Source of the DNA: Candidatus Tiamatella incendiivivens | GTDB lineage: Archaea > Thermoproteota > Thermoprotei_A > Sulfolobales > Acidilobaceae | Reading direction: 5' to 3' | DNA length: 64,000 nucleotides | NCBI GenBank assembly: GCA_015522635.1 | Contig: WALW01000027.1 | Location: forward strand, 124,001-188,000 | Part shown: one piece after another, positions 17,140-26,172 of the stretch | How positions within the stretch are numbered: position 1 is the first letter of the stretch | Layout of the letters: every line of letters starts with the position of its first letter | Translations under genes and position numbers: made by a program | The notes under the pieces: model-generated | Databases searched by the model: none | What the model saw: only the letters and a program-made list of their open reading frames with translations | What the model was told of the DNA's origin: nothing

Positions 17140-19530
17140 TCATCCTGTCCACTTATAAAGTATTATCATCACAGCAGTCGCTTGTGTATGGTCAGGTGTT
17201 ACATATGGGCATCCAACAAAAACTTTTTCCGGAGCGAAACCCATGACTGTAGCTGGTTTTGGAACTGGTACAAATCCTTGTCCTCCCAATCCTGAACCCA
17301 TCGCTCGTACTATGAACTGAACGCCAGTCACATTACTGAATAATGGATCATTACATCCTATCCTATGATCTAAAAGGTTGTAGGCTCCATCAATCATCAA
17401 CTGGTATATCAAGGTATTCCTTACTTTATCAACTACTGATACTGGAACCCCTACCAGGCCTGGGAAGTTCTTCCACGCGTAATATACACTACTATAGTTA
17501 GTATCAAAAGGTGTAAGCCTTGGATCAATGTTCACTCTTCTACCTATTCTTAGCATTTGGAAGCTCTTAGCCCAATCCGCCTGTCCTTGACTTATCACAT
17601 AATAACCCTTCTGTCTATAAATAGCCTCTTCAATATCCGATGAAGGCATATTATAAGCTGGCATCACAATCAAAGTATTATTATTTTTGAAGAAGTAGAA
17701 TACTTCATATGCAAGTATATATGTTTCATTAGGCTTGGCGCCAAGTTGCCTGAGAAGCGCTGATGCTTCACCGTCAGTACCTGTCATTATTCTAGCCAAT
17801 AACATAATCTGTGTGGAGTTCAACGTAGCACCGTCCGCAACAGTCCTTCTTCCCGTGTTAACTGTTATCCAATATCCATAATCCCACCATGCTACTATTA
17901 GAGCATCCTTAGGGGTCGACTGGTTTATGTATTGTAATGCTTCCTTCCATGCATTATTTATAGGTACAACTACTGTATTGTTTATTTTGAAAGGTGAAAG
18001 ACCTGATGTTTCTATTTGCGGAGCATGGAATTTAGCCATTGTAAGTGAGTCAGAGAACTGTAATAGAGCCCCTGAAACTACTATTATAACAAGAGTTCCA
18101 GCTATTATCACGGGAAGAGGATCTAGTGAAGCAGAGCTCTTTTTGAGGTTCAGTTTACCTAGAGATCCTCCTTCAGACAGGAATGCGAACTTAACGATGT
18201 CCCCAACAAATATTCCTGCTGCTATAGAAGATATTGTTGCCGACATCTGCGTTAGATAGGATAAATTCATGTTTCCATATAGTAATAGTATAACTGCCAG
18301 GAAAATGGTAGCTGTTACCGGGTTCTGCTTCTTCTTTGCCATTATCAGGTAAAGCTCGTAGAAAACACCAATAACCGCCACTATTAGCGCTATCCCATAC
18401 TGATTCACTATATAGTTAATACTAGCACCCTGATTCTCTTGGACAGATGTTAATAGCGGTGAAAGTTTATTGACACCTAGTGCTGCCAGAATTCTCCCTC
18501 CCACTGGTAAATACCCAGAGAAAACTGCTACTCCTCCGACCAATATTACTGCTGACAAAACTACTAGGTAGTGCTCAATAGTGTATCCCTTCTTGTACAA
18601 CCAGTACGCTATATAATAGAGGATAATAGATAGTGTGACGACAGCTCCCACTCCTTTAACGAAATAGAATAATCCTACCTTAGGGTATATTGAGGCTATT
18701 ATACCGTATGTTAAATAGCTTGCTAGAAGAGCTTTGAATTTCCATTCCTCCATTTGCCTCCTAACAATTGGTGTAACAATTACTATTAACGCGAATAACG
18801 CTGTAATGAAATGTACACCGCCCCATATCCATCCTATGCTACCACCAAAGACGCCAGCTAATATACCGTATGTTATGCTTCTCTTCTCGTTTTTTGCCTC
18901 GAACATCATATGAGCAAATAATAAGAATAAGAGTAGGTTCGGTATCGCTATACCGGTTTTCTCAACGAACCCGACTATAGTTCTAGTAATTGCACCAGGT
19001 AGCATTGCAAAGAGCATTGCTGACACTAGACCGCCCAACATGCTATTTGTAAGCCTATATACTAGGTAGAATCCTATCACTACTGCTGTAGTTCCAGCTA
19101 AAACTGGCATTAGAGCTACCCAGCCTTTGAGAGACAAGCCTAAAGCAACTGCTATAGGGTAGGTTGCCGCGGCAAACCATGACACGCCTATGTACTCAGT
19201 GCTTAGAAAGTTCCTCCCCCAAGGCCACCAGAACTCGGTTACATGTTCTAGTCCCTTAAATGCAAACAGTCCATGTTGATGGAAATATTCTGATATCCAG
19301 TATGCTATCCAAGGGTCGTTGGCATCTAGTTCCAGTCCATACTTAGTCGCGGGTAAATATCTAACATAGAATGCTAGTATTGTTACAACTGTTAAAGTTA
19401 AAACTGTTAGAATTTTCCTATAGCCAACTATGACATCTAGAATTTTAATAGAGATACTGCCCATTTCGTGTGAGCCTTTACTCTTCTTTTTTCTGGCTTT
19501 AGACTTTCTGTCCCTAGAAGACTTCGCCAT
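17140..19530 (-). CDS. aglB: Oligosaccharyltransferase, STT3/AglB family
   Basis: AglB transfers lipid-linked glycans to asparagines of secreted proteins at the outer face of the membrane. The 796-aa protein has about a dozen transmembrane helices in the first 470 residues, the metal-binding ELDANDPW loop near residue 60, and the catalytic WWDYGYW motif near residue 545 at the start of the extracellular domain. A DK-like motif expected further on is not obvious to me. The basic N-terminal 25 residues (KSSRDRKSKARKKKSKG) are a cytoplasmic extension. It is followed upstream by surE on the same strand with a short gap. Confidence 0.96.
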   Translation of the reverse strand: MAKSSRDRKSKARKKKSKGSHEMGSISIKILDVIVGYRKILTVLTLTVVTILAFYVRYLPATKYGLELDANDPWIAYWISEYFHQHGLFAFKGLEHVTEFWWPWGRNFLSTEYIGVSWFAAATYPIAVALGLSLKGWVALMPVLAGTTAVVIGFYLVYRLTNSMLGGLVSAMLFAMLPGAITRTIVGFVEKTGIAIPNLLLFLLFAHMMFEAKNEKRSITYGILAGVFGGSIGWIWGGVHFITALFALIVIVTPIVRRQMEEWKFKALLASYLTYGIIASIYPKVGLFYFVKGVGAVVTLSIILYYIAYWLYKKGYTIEHYLVVLSAVILVGGVAVFSGYLPVGGRILAALGVNKLSPLLTSVQENQGASINYIVNQYGIALIVAVIGVFYELYLIMAKKKQNPVTATIFLAVILLLYGNMNLSYLTQMSATISSIAAGIFVGDIVKFAFLSEGGSLGKLNLKKSSASLDPLPVIIAGTLVIIVVSGALLQFSDSLTMAKFHAPQIETSGLSPFKINNTVVVPINNAWKEALQYINQSTPKDALIVAWWDYGYWITVNTGRRTVADGATLNSTQIMLLARIMTGTDGEASALLRQLGAKPNETYILAYEVFYFFKNNNTLIVMPAYNMPSSDIEEAIYRQKGYYVISQGQADWAKSFQMLRIGRRVNIDPRLTPFDTNYSSVYYAWKNFPGLVGVPVSVVDKVRNTLIYQLMIDGAYNLLDHRIGCNDPLFSNVTGVQFIVRAMGSGLGGQGFVPVPKPATVMGFAPEKVFVGCPYVTPDHTQATAVMIILYKWTG

Positions 19531-19566
19531 TTAGGACTACCCCTTCAACCCATCAACTTGAATGTA

Positions 19567-20388
19567 TTACCGCAGATGTTTAAACCTTTGCTTAATTCTC
19601 CAACTAACCGCGTCAATAAGCTTTACTGTCTCCTCGATAGATTCAGTTCTCTTTGGATAAAGGTTAAATGAAATAGGAGTAACTGCTATGTTCCCTTCTT
19701 TAATTACAACATACACGTCCGTTCCTTCTTCAGGTTCAACAGGTTTACCATACAACCAGTAGTACTTCTTACCCCTAGGATCTCCCCTTTCCTCCATATA
19801 TTCTAAGAATCTCATTCTAGCAGGTCGAGCCAGTTTTATTTCCGTCTCCAAAGTCACTTCACATGGAAAATTAATGTTCAATACATCAACTCCCACAGGT
19901 AATCCGTTTTTAATTACACGCCATGAAAATTCTCTGACAACCTTGCGTATAATAGATACATATATATCATCTTCAAAAGCTTCATGGTTATCCACGGCAG
20001 CCGAGAATGCTATAGATGGAATACCAAGTAAACCCGCTTGTGCAGCAACCCCGATTGTTCCACTAGATAAAATTACCTGTACACTAGTATTGTCTCCGAT
20101 GTTAACTCCAGATACCGCTAAATCTATTTTATTTGTTAAAACATTCGAAGCTAGATGAATAACATCACTAGGTGTACCATTTATTGCATATACATTAACC
20201 CCCCATACGTGCATCTCTTCGATTCTCAAAGGTTTATGAAGTGTTAATCCCAACCCACTCGAGCTTTTCGGAGTTTCTGGGGCAATAACATAAGTCTCAC
20301 CTAGATCGTTCACAGCTTCGTACAATACCTTCAGTCCAGGTGAGTAGACCCCATCATCGTTTGATACAAGTATAACAGGCTTATTCAT
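19567..20388 (-). CDS. surE: SurE 5'/3'-nucleotidase
   Basis: A metal-dependent phosphatase of nucleoside monophosphates. At 273 aa it has ILVSNDDGVYSPGLKVL at the N-terminus, with the DD metal ligands, then APETPKSSSGLGLTLHKPLR, VNVYAINGTPSDVIHLA and SGVNIGDNTSVQVILSSGTIGVAAQA. These are all of the family's active-site blocks. The final third matches archaeal SurE. It is 36 bases upstream of aglB on the same strand and divergent from the cDPG synthetase-like gene. Confidence 0.96.
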   Translation of the reverse strand: MNKPVILVSNDDGVYSPGLKVLYEAVNDLGETYVIAPETPKSSSGLGLTLHKPLRIEEMHVWGVNVYAINGTPSDVIHLASNVLTNKIDLAVSGVNIGDNTSVQVILSSGTIGVAAQAGLLGIPSIAFSAAVDNHEAFEDDIYVSIIRKVVREFSWRVIKNGLPVGVDVLNINFPCEVTLETEIKLARPARMRFLEYMEERGDPRGKKYYWLYGKPVEPEEGTDVYVVIKEGNIAVTPISFNLYPKRTESIEETVKLIDAVSWRIKQRFKHLR

Positions 20389-20426
20389 TGTTATTCACTT
20401 CACTCTACGGATAGTAATTTAACCTA

Positions 20427-20453
20427 CTATAAAATATGAATCCATCAAGGTGA
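20427..20453 (+). promoter_or_regulatory. TATA box and ribosome binding site of the 20.5-kb gene
   Basis: CTATAAAATA at 20427-20436 and AGGTGA at 20448-20453 stand before the ATG at 20460. The Shine-Dalgarno spacing is six bases. The TATA box is close to the start codon, so the leader would be very short or transcription starts within the gap. Confidence 0.45.
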
Positions 20454-20459
20454 AATCCT

Positions 20460-21803
20460 ATGGCGGATAGAGTTAAAGTAGTTATAATGGGTGCTGGTGG
20501 AAGAGATTTCCACAACTATAACTTGTATTTTCGTGACAACCCCAAGTATGAGGTTGTGGCATTCACTGCAGCCCAAATACCAGGAATAATTGGCAGGCGA
20601 TATCCTGCAACACTGGCAGGCAAACTATACCCTTCTGGGATACCTATACTACCAGAAGATGACCTGGAGGATATAGTAAAGAAAAACAGTGTAGACCTTG
20701 TGGTCCTAGCGTACAGTGATCTCTTATACAAAGACGTTGGGGAGAAAATAAGCAGAGCACTGGCAAGTGGAGCGTCTTTCAAAATACTAGGGCCTAGAGA
20801 CACTATGATTCCCAGCTCCAAACCAGTAATAGCTGTAACAGCCATCAGAACTGGTGCTGGTAAAAGTACTGTTTCAAAAGCCATAGTCGAGTACTTGACA
20901 AGCAAAGGCTATAAGACCGCAGTAATAAGACACCCTATGGCCTATGGAGACTTGGAAAGAATGACTGTTCAAAAATTCTTAACAGAAGAAGACTTAGAGA
21001 AATACAATGTAACAGTAGAGGAAAGAGAAGAATACGAGCAATACATACGTATGGGCCAAACAGTATACGCAGGAGTTGACTATGGGAAAATACTAGAGCT
21101 TGCTGAAAGAGAAGCTGATATAATTCACTGGGATGGAGGCAACAATGACTGGCCGTTTTATCAGCCAGATAAACTAATAGTCGTAACAGATGCTATGAGA
21201 CCCGGGCACGAATTAGAAAGCTTCCCTGGAGAAGTAAACTTCAGGATAGCTGATCATATCGTAATAAACAAAGCTGATCAAGCAAAGCCTGAAGCTCTCT
21301 CCATGATAAAGGAGAACGCTAAGAAAGCTAATCCTAATGCAACGATAACCGTTGCAAAAAGCGTTGTAGAACTAGATGCTCCAGAACTAGTCGAAGGAAA
21401 ACAAGTAATAGTAGTTGAAGACTCCCCCACAGTAACTCATGGAGGATTACCATATGCAGCAGGATATGTAGCGGCAAAGAAGTATGGGGCAAAAGAAATA
21501 GTAGATCCTAGGCCTTATGCTGTAGGTGTAATAAAGAAGATGTACGGGAAATATACCCACATGGGACCCGTATTACCAAGCACCGGATATTCTCCCGAGC
21601 AACTTAGAGATCTAGAAGAAACGATAAGGAAAACGCCCGCAGACACTGTTATACTAGGAACGCCCGCAGACATTACTAGGTTAATCAACATAGACAAGAC
21701 TACTGTGAAAGTAACATATCGCATAGAAGTTGTTGAGGGACCTACAATAAAGGATATCGTAGAAGACTTCCTTTCTCAAACAAAAAGCAAACTTGGCTTT
21801 TAG
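20460..21803 (+). CDS. Predicted GTPase / cyclic 2,3-diphosphoglycerate synthetase-like protein
   Basis: A 447-aa protein of the family (COG2403) that includes cyclic 2,3-diphosphoglycerate synthetase of thermophilic methanogens. The N-terminal 110 residues form a Rossmann-like domain (VKVVIMGAGGRDFHNYN, and DLVVLAYSDLLYKDVGEKI). A P-loop, VTAIRTGAGKSTVSKA, sits near residue 130, and the guanine-type NKAD motif in ADHIVINKADQAK near 270. Homologues occur widely in organisms without the cyclic compound, so the substrate here is uncertain. A TATA box and good ribosome binding site precede the ATG. Confidence 0.8.
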   Translation: MADRVKVVIMGAGGRDFHNYNLYFRDNPKYEVVAFTAAQIPGIIGRRYPATLAGKLYPSGIPILPEDDLEDIVKKNSVDLVVLAYSDLLYKDVGEKISRALASGASFKILGPRDTMIPSSKPVIAVTAIRTGAGKSTVSKAIVEYLTSKGYKTAVIRHPMAYGDLERMTVQKFLTEEDLEKYNVTVEEREEYEQYIRMGQTVYAGVDYGKILELAEREADIIHWDGGNNDWPFYQPDKLIVVTDAMRPGHELESFPGEVNFRIADHIVINKADQAKPEALSMIKENAKKANPNATITVAKSVVELDAPELVEGKQVIVVEDSPTVTHGGLPYAAGYVAAKKYGAKEIVDPRPYAVGVIKKMYGKYTHMGPVLPSTGYSPEQLRDLEETIRKTPADTVILGTPADITRLINIDKTTVKVTYRIEVVEGPTIKDIVEDFLSQTKSKLGF

Positions 21804-21873
21804 TGACTGATAAACATCTTTTAACTCTTTTTACCAGTACTTTTATAACAGTTAGACCTTAGGGTGTATTAAT

Positions 21874-22131
21874 TTGAGTTTTACAAAAGACGCATCTCCT
21901 TACCAAAGGAAGACAGATGTAAAACATACTAGAATAGCAAACTTACTTGAGATAAAACCCGAATCTGAGTGCCCTTTTTTCGAAGTGCATGAAGAAGGAG
22001 ACGGTTATATAGCTATATGTAGAGTTCAGGGAAGAGCTCTTACTAGGCATGAAGCGAGATTATGCGAGGAGTACTGGGAGAAATGCCCCTTCAAGCGGTA
22101 CGGAGATTTTCTAAAGGATTTATTTACCTGA
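21874..22131 (+). CDS. Small four-Cys protein, crenarchaeal type
   Basis: An 85-aa protein. Four cysteines are arranged as ECPFFEV, AICRVQGR, RLCEEYW and KCPFKRY, which suggests a zinc or Fe-S site, and the spacing LTRHEARLCEEYWEKCP looks conserved. The gene at 23.0 kb has a similar pattern of CP-x-F and a YLE/YWE tail, so the two may be distant relatives. The start is TTG at 21874; a TATA-like CTTTTATAAC lies 35 bases upstream. Function unknown. Confidence 0.6.
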   Translation: MSFTKDASPYQRKTDVKHTRIANLLEIKPESECPFFEVHEEGDGYIAICRVQGRALTRHEARLCEEYWEKCPFKRYGDFLKDLFT

Positions 22132-22153
22132 AATCGCCGAGATCATTATTCTC

Positions 22154-22531
22154 TTACTTAGCAATTTCTGGAAGCTTTACGCAACACTCTGAATTTATTT
22201 CTTTCAGACTATCTATGAACTGGTAAATATAAGCCCGTAGCAGCAAGGCAGGCTCATCATAAGATAAATCTATATATATATGCCTCGTTTTTTCTAGTAA
22301 TAATATAGAATCACTGCAAATCAGTTTATTATTATTACTTTTGATAGTAATAGTAAACTTGTTAACCTCTTGCATAATATTGTTTACTATGTCAATGTAT
22401 CTAAGGATTTTTAGTTTCCCCTCCTCGGAAAGTCGTCCGCTGTTCAATAAAACCGAGTACCTCATAAGAAGATCTACAAGCATTTTCTTTATTACACTAA
22501 TTTTGTTTTTCTGTAGGCCTGTAATACACAT
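22154..22531 (-). CDS. Small helical protein of unknown function
   Basis: A 125-aa protein that I do not recognise. It is helical with leucine- and isoleucine-rich segments (VIKKMLVDLLMRYSVLLNSG, LLLRAYIYQFIDSLKEI). The central ITIKSNNNKLICSDSILLLEK could be a beta hairpin. Three cysteines lie in the C-terminal half. It faces the four-Cys gene convergently with a 22-base gap. Composition is like that of the neighbours, which is the main reason to consider it real. Confidence 0.45.
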   Translation of the reverse strand: MCITGLQKNKISVIKKMLVDLLMRYSVLLNSGRLSEEGKLKILRYIDIVNNIMQEVNKFTITIKSNNNKLICSDSILLLEKTRHIYIDLSYDEPALLLRAYIYQFIDSLKEINSECCVKLPEIAK

Positions 22532-22688
22532 ATAGATACCCCCGCGACTTTGGGGAAAGCGATGTCTTTATTCCTGTAAAGGCTTATTTAAGAGGTTAGT
22601 CCAAGATATTTTTGAGACAAAAAGTTTATCCATATCGGCATACACCTCTATAAGCACAGTATCCTATAGCGTAAGTAGGTGTTAAGGT

Positions 22689-23033
22689 ATGGAGTTCAGA
22701 AATAATGTGGAACAAGAGGATATAAACCTCTCAATTTTATATGAAGATACAGATTTGGTTGTTATGACTGCTCCCAATGAAGACGAGCTACGTGACATTC
22801 TTTTGAGGCTCCTAAAAGAAGGCCCACAAACGATCCGTCAGTTGCATTCCTATTTATCAGGCCTAGCTAGCGAGGATAAGATCAGAAGAGCCTTGAACAC
22901 TCTTATTGAAGAGAGGAAAGTCGACTATGACAAACAAGGTAGATATTTTCTTGCTGAATATATTGATGAAGAAGACTTCAAAGGTTCCATGTACCTAGAA
23001 GAGGTAGGTGGTACCTCAAATCTATATGACTAG
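22689..23033 (+). CDS. Small winged-helix protein
   Basis: A 114-aa acidic protein. Residues 35-95 read as a winged helix: DELRDILLRLLKEGPQTIRQLHSYLSG, the helix SEDKIRRALNTLIEERKVDY, and a wing QGRYFLAEYI. The N-terminal 30 residues and the acidic C-terminus are unassigned. Its 3' end overlaps the convergent gene at 23.0 kb by 12 bases. It could be a regulator; no target is visible. Confidence 0.6.
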   Translation: MEFRNNVEQEDINLSILYEDTDLVVMTAPNEDELRDILLRLLKEGPQTIRQLHSYLSGLASEDKIRRALNTLIEERKVDYDKQGRYFLAEYIDEEDFKGSMYLEEVGGTSNLYD

Positions 23034-23348
23034 CCATGGATTAACTAGATCTTGGAAATCCGCAGGTAGCGGTTTCTTTTTCTCAACATAGTGTTGATAT
23101 GCTTTCTCTAGGTATTCTATAAATATAGGGCAGTTATCGAAACGCCCATCTCTATCACATTTCCCCTCGGTACCTTTGAGAGTAAGCATAAGAAAGCATG
23201 CTTGAGTTTTCTTGTCATAGTATGGGCATAGTCTGTGTTTTCTTTTTGCATTATTTAGCATCTTATTAACCCATCTATTCTTGGCGTCTAGCTCTTTTTC
23301 CCCAGTTTCCCCTGAAATCATAGAATCGAAATCGTTAATTTTTGGCAA
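23022..23348 (-). CDS. Small Cys-cluster protein of unknown function
   Basis: A 108-aa protein with four cysteines: LCPYYDKKTQACFLM and GKCDRDGRFDNCPIF. The pattern C-x9-C-x12-C-x8-C is compatible with an Fe-S cluster or zinc site. The N-terminal 40 residues are hydrophilic and the C-terminus helical (FIEYLEKAYQHYVEKKK). The small size, CP motif and following YLE segment are reminiscent of the 85-aa protein at 21.9 kb. Function unknown. Confidence 0.55.
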   Translation of the reverse strand: MPKINDFDSMISGETGEKELDAKNRWVNKMLNNAKRKHRLCPYYDKKTQACFLMLTLKGTEGKCDRDGRFDNCPIFIEYLEKAYQHYVEKKKPLPADFQDLVNPWLVI

Positions 23349-23514
23349 AAATTCAACACCTCCTGAGATCCTTCTAAGATATAATCATATAGGCCAAAAG
23401 GACTAAATAATTGATTAAACGTATCACTAACCCTTTTAAACTACCAACGGTATAAATATACAGAAGGTGGTCAACCCACTATTTCTGTAATAAATCACCT
23501 AGAACGAGGTGGCC

Positions 23515-23796
23515 ATGTTGGCCAAGGATTTTAATACTTCGGAACTAGTCGACATCATAGCCTCCGCAGGATTAATTGAAGACTTCATTAAATGGTACCG
23601 GGAAAGGTTCGATTCCATGGAAGTCCCCTCTACAAAGTCTCTACCGCCATATATACTGATCGAATATGCCAAACTGAGGAAACTTATCCCTTCGAATGAT
23701 CCAATAGAAGAGAACCTCAAAAACAGTGACGATATTATAAAATATGAACCCCTAGAAGTTAAACCTCGAATAACCCCTAAAAACCGGAAATATTGA
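23515..23796 (+). CDS. Small protein of unknown function
   Basis: A 93-aa hydrophilic protein. It contains NTSELVDIIASAGLIEDFIKWYRERF and LPPYILIEYAKLRKLIPSNDPIEENL, both probably helical, and ends in a proline- and arginine-rich tail (KPRITPKNRKY). GAGGTGG lies directly upstream of the ATG at 23515, and GTATAAATATA at 23449 is a good TATA box about 65 bases before it. I do not recognise the family. Confidence 0.5.
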   Translation: MLAKDFNTSELVDIIASAGLIEDFIKWYRERFDSMEVPSTKSLPPYILIEYAKLRKLIPSNDPIEENLKNSDDIIKYEPLEVKPRITPKNRKY

Positions 23797-23824
23797 GTAG
23801 TTCAATAATATTTGTTTAAAATCT

Positions 23825-24445
23825 CTAAAGTGGAGTGAAGAATAATAATATGCTAACCGTGAATATTACTCCCCACTTTAGAGGGCTTATTTTCACCATC
23901 TTCCATCCGTCAAGAGGAGGGATAGGAAGTAAATTAAACACTGCAAGCCACACATTAATAACTAGAAATCCCTGTAGGAAAACCGAGTGAATTCCTGCGT
24001 AATAAATCGCTATCGCGACTATTGCTAGAACAATATTAGTTAGTGGGCCCCAGCTGGATATCTCGAATTCCCCTTCACTACTGACCCTGCTGAAACATAT
24101 TAAACTAGTAAATCCAGGTATCAATAGTTTGATTGGAGAAAAACCTGATGCAATTGTCACTAAAACACCCCACGCAGTAGTCACATACATTGATAGACAC
24201 CCATTTCTTCTTCCTGCGTATTTATGAGCAGACTCGTGAATAACCATCCCTACTATAAGACCCATTAAAAGACCATCATTGTAAAGATTTAGATAAGTCC
24301 CCATTCTGAACATATTGATTCCTAGGAATGCAAAAGCTATAGAGAATATTCCCAGGAACCAAGACCCTGGCTCACTGTATATTTTATTTATTATACTCCT
24401 CTTCGAGCTCTTGGAATAGTCTACTTCATAGTATGTTTCATTCAA
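23825..24445 (-). CDS. Site-2 protease-type zinc metalloprotease (M50 family)
   Basis: An intramembrane protease homologue of 206 aa with five or six hydrophobic segments. The zinc-binding HESAH (H-E-x-x-H) is in a membrane helix near residue 69, and the third ligand motif NLLPIPPLDGWK is near 175, as in S2P. Such proteases cut membrane-bound regulators. No PDZ domain is present. The ATG overlaps the end of the ATP-NAD kinase-like gene by eight bases, so the two are co-translated. The physiological substrate cannot be inferred. Confidence 0.9.
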   Translation of the reverse strand: MNETYYEVDYSKSSKRSIINKIYSEPGSWFLGIFSIAFAFLGINMFRMGTYLNLYNDGLLMGLIVGMVIHESAHKYAGRRNGCLSMYVTTAWGVLVTIASGFSPIKLLIPGFTSLICFSRVSSEGEFEISSWGPLTNIVLAIVAIAIYYAGIHSVFLQGFLVINVWLAVFNLLPIPPLDGWKMVKISPLKWGVIFTVSILLFFTPL

Positions 24446-25562
24446 CAGATATCACCCTCTCCTCCATATAACCAACTATAACCCTTCTATAACCCTTGAA
24501 TTTATCATCAATCTCTGGATATCCTGTGTCGACTCTCATTTTTTTAATATTCTGCATCTTACATTCACTCGCGATAATAAATAAGTTCCCCGGGTCAAGT
24601 TTTTCTAAGATCTTCCTTCCAAATTGATGATTCCCTCTACCGAATAAGACACCTTGGCCTCCTATAGGTGTAATTATTATCGAGTAATCTTCATAGGAAC
24701 TTACCATTCTTAATAGTTGCTGGTAACTTAAATTCAGTCCAACTATTCCACCACTATAGATAGCGTCTACTCCAAGCAGAGTATAAGGTAAATGAAGATA
24801 CTCGTGAATATACTTCACTGTCCTACCAGGACCTGTAAGGAATAATGCGTCGGGTTTCATTCCCATTATCTCAACGATATATTCTACCGCCCCTTCTAAA
24901 CCACTATAACAGCTCAGAGTTTTTGATGGCTGTATTAACCCGTCAGAATATACTACAGGAAGATAGCCGAAGACCTTAAACCTTGTATTTTCCAAGGAGA
25001 CCCAGTCGACTACTTCCCTTAAGTCCATCTTAACAGTGCTAGAGCTCTTCACGAACTCGCTTAGAACCTCTGCAGCATCTCTAGGTGTATATGCAAAGAC
25101 TGCGCTGTAAACCTTAACTCCGGCAGGTATCCCTAGTACCGGAATGCTTTTTTCTCCCACCGCTTTGAGAATATCCCTAGCAGTTCCATCACCTCCTACA
25201 AAGGCTAGTAAATCTACACCTCTCTTAAGCATCTCTCTAACAGCACGGATAGTATGATTTCTTGTCGAAGGGAAAGAATTTAACCTTATAGATGAGATCC
25301 TCCGTAAAATAATATTATCACATTTGCCAAGAGCATATTGAGCAATACTATAACCCATATATCTAGGAGGCGTTATTATCTCTATATACCTGGATCCTCC
25401 GCATTCCAGTAAAGTGAAACTCCTCAGAAAAGAGAGGGCTTTTCTATAGGAAATGGGAACTCCCCCTCTTTTAACTGCTTCCATGAAAAACCCGTCAGTA
25501 CCTCTTAATCCAACAAGTCCCCCTGTTCCTGATATAGGGTTAATTAGAAATCCTATTCTCAC
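24438..25562 (-). CDS. ATP-NAD kinase-like protein (COG3199 type)
   Basis: A 374-aa member of the NAD kinase/diacylglycerol kinase superfamily. It begins RIGFLINPISGTGGLVGLRG, has the catalytic AFVGGDGTARDILKAV near residue 120 (GGDGT) and PVLGIPAGVKVYSAVFA (the G-x-P-x-G loop). The longer N-terminus and IPAGVKVYS place it with the archaeal group annotated as ATP-NAD kinase, which makes NADP. An NMN adenylyltransferase gene is divergent just upstream, so NAD synthesis and phosphorylation genes are neighbours here. The start is GTG. Confidence 0.87.
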   Translation of the reverse strand: MRIGFLINPISGTGGLVGLRGTDGFFMEAVKRGGVPISYRKALSFLRSFTLLECGGSRYIEIITPPRYMGYSIAQYALGKCDNIILRRISSIRLNSFPSTRNHTIRAVREMLKRGVDLLAFVGGDGTARDILKAVGEKSIPVLGIPAGVKVYSAVFAYTPRDAAEVLSEFVKSSSTVKMDLREVVDWVSLENTRFKVFGYLPVVYSDGLIQPSKTLSCYSGLEGAVEYIVEIMGMKPDALFLTGPGRTVKYIHEYLHLPYTLLGVDAIYSGGIVGLNLSYQQLLRMVSSYEDYSIIITPIGGQGVLFGRGNHQFGRKILEKLDPGNLFIIASECKMQNIKKMRVDTGYPEIDDKFKGYRRVIVGYMEERVISVE

Positions 25563-25629
25563 CAGGTATCCCTATATAATTAATAATCAACCATGCTAAT
25601 CCTATATACTTCATGTAGAGAGTTCATGT

Positions 25630-26169
25630 GTGGTGCAAATTCCATTGAAACGAAGAGCGATGATTTTCGGGAGATTCCAACCATTACACAACGGCCATCT
25701 AGAACTGATTAAATGGGCTTTAAAACTGGGATACAATGAAGTTGTCCTCCTTATCGGAATGGCTTCCGAGAATTATACTCCGAGAAACCCGTTTACAGCT
25801 GGAGAAAGACTTGAAATGATACGTATAGCTGCAGAAACCACTGACATAGGATTAGAAAGAATCGTTACATCAGCTGTTCCCACACTTGAGACGAACATAG
25901 GGTGTACCTACTATGTACTCAGCTATGTGCCTAAAATAGACGCTATAATAACAAGGAACCCTATAATAACAAGAATATTCAAAGACGCTGGCTATAAGGT
26001 AGAGTATCCCCCGCTTTTCAATAGACAAGAGTATCGGGGGACATATATACGGGAATTGATAGCAAAAGGTAACTTACTATGGAAAAAACTAGTACCGCCT
26101 GGAATACCTGAATATATAGAGGAGATTGGGGGAGTCCAGAGGATAAGAGAGATAACAATGGAAGACTAA
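25630..26169 (+). CDS. Nicotinamide-nucleotide adenylyltransferase
   Basis: Archaeal NMN adenylyltransferase joins NMN (or NaMN) and ATP to give NAD (or NaAD). The 179-aa protein has the nucleotidyltransferase motif GRFQPLHNGH near residue 15 and a C-terminal GTYIRELIAKGNLW-type segment replacing the ISSTxxR loop (here RGTYIRE). Two consecutive GTG codons can serve as start. It is divergent from the ATP-NAD kinase gene. With nadE at the window edge, most late NAD steps are encoded in this region. Confidence 0.94.
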   Translation: MVQIPLKRRAMIFGRFQPLHNGHLELIKWALKLGYNEVVLLIGMASENYTPRNPFTAGERLEMIRIAAETTDIGLERIVTSAVPTLETNIGCTYYVLSYVPKIDAIITRNPIITRIFKDAGYKVEYPPLFNRQEYRGTYIRELIAKGNLLWKKLVPPGIPEYIEEIGGVQRIREITMED

Positions 26170-26172
26170 TCA

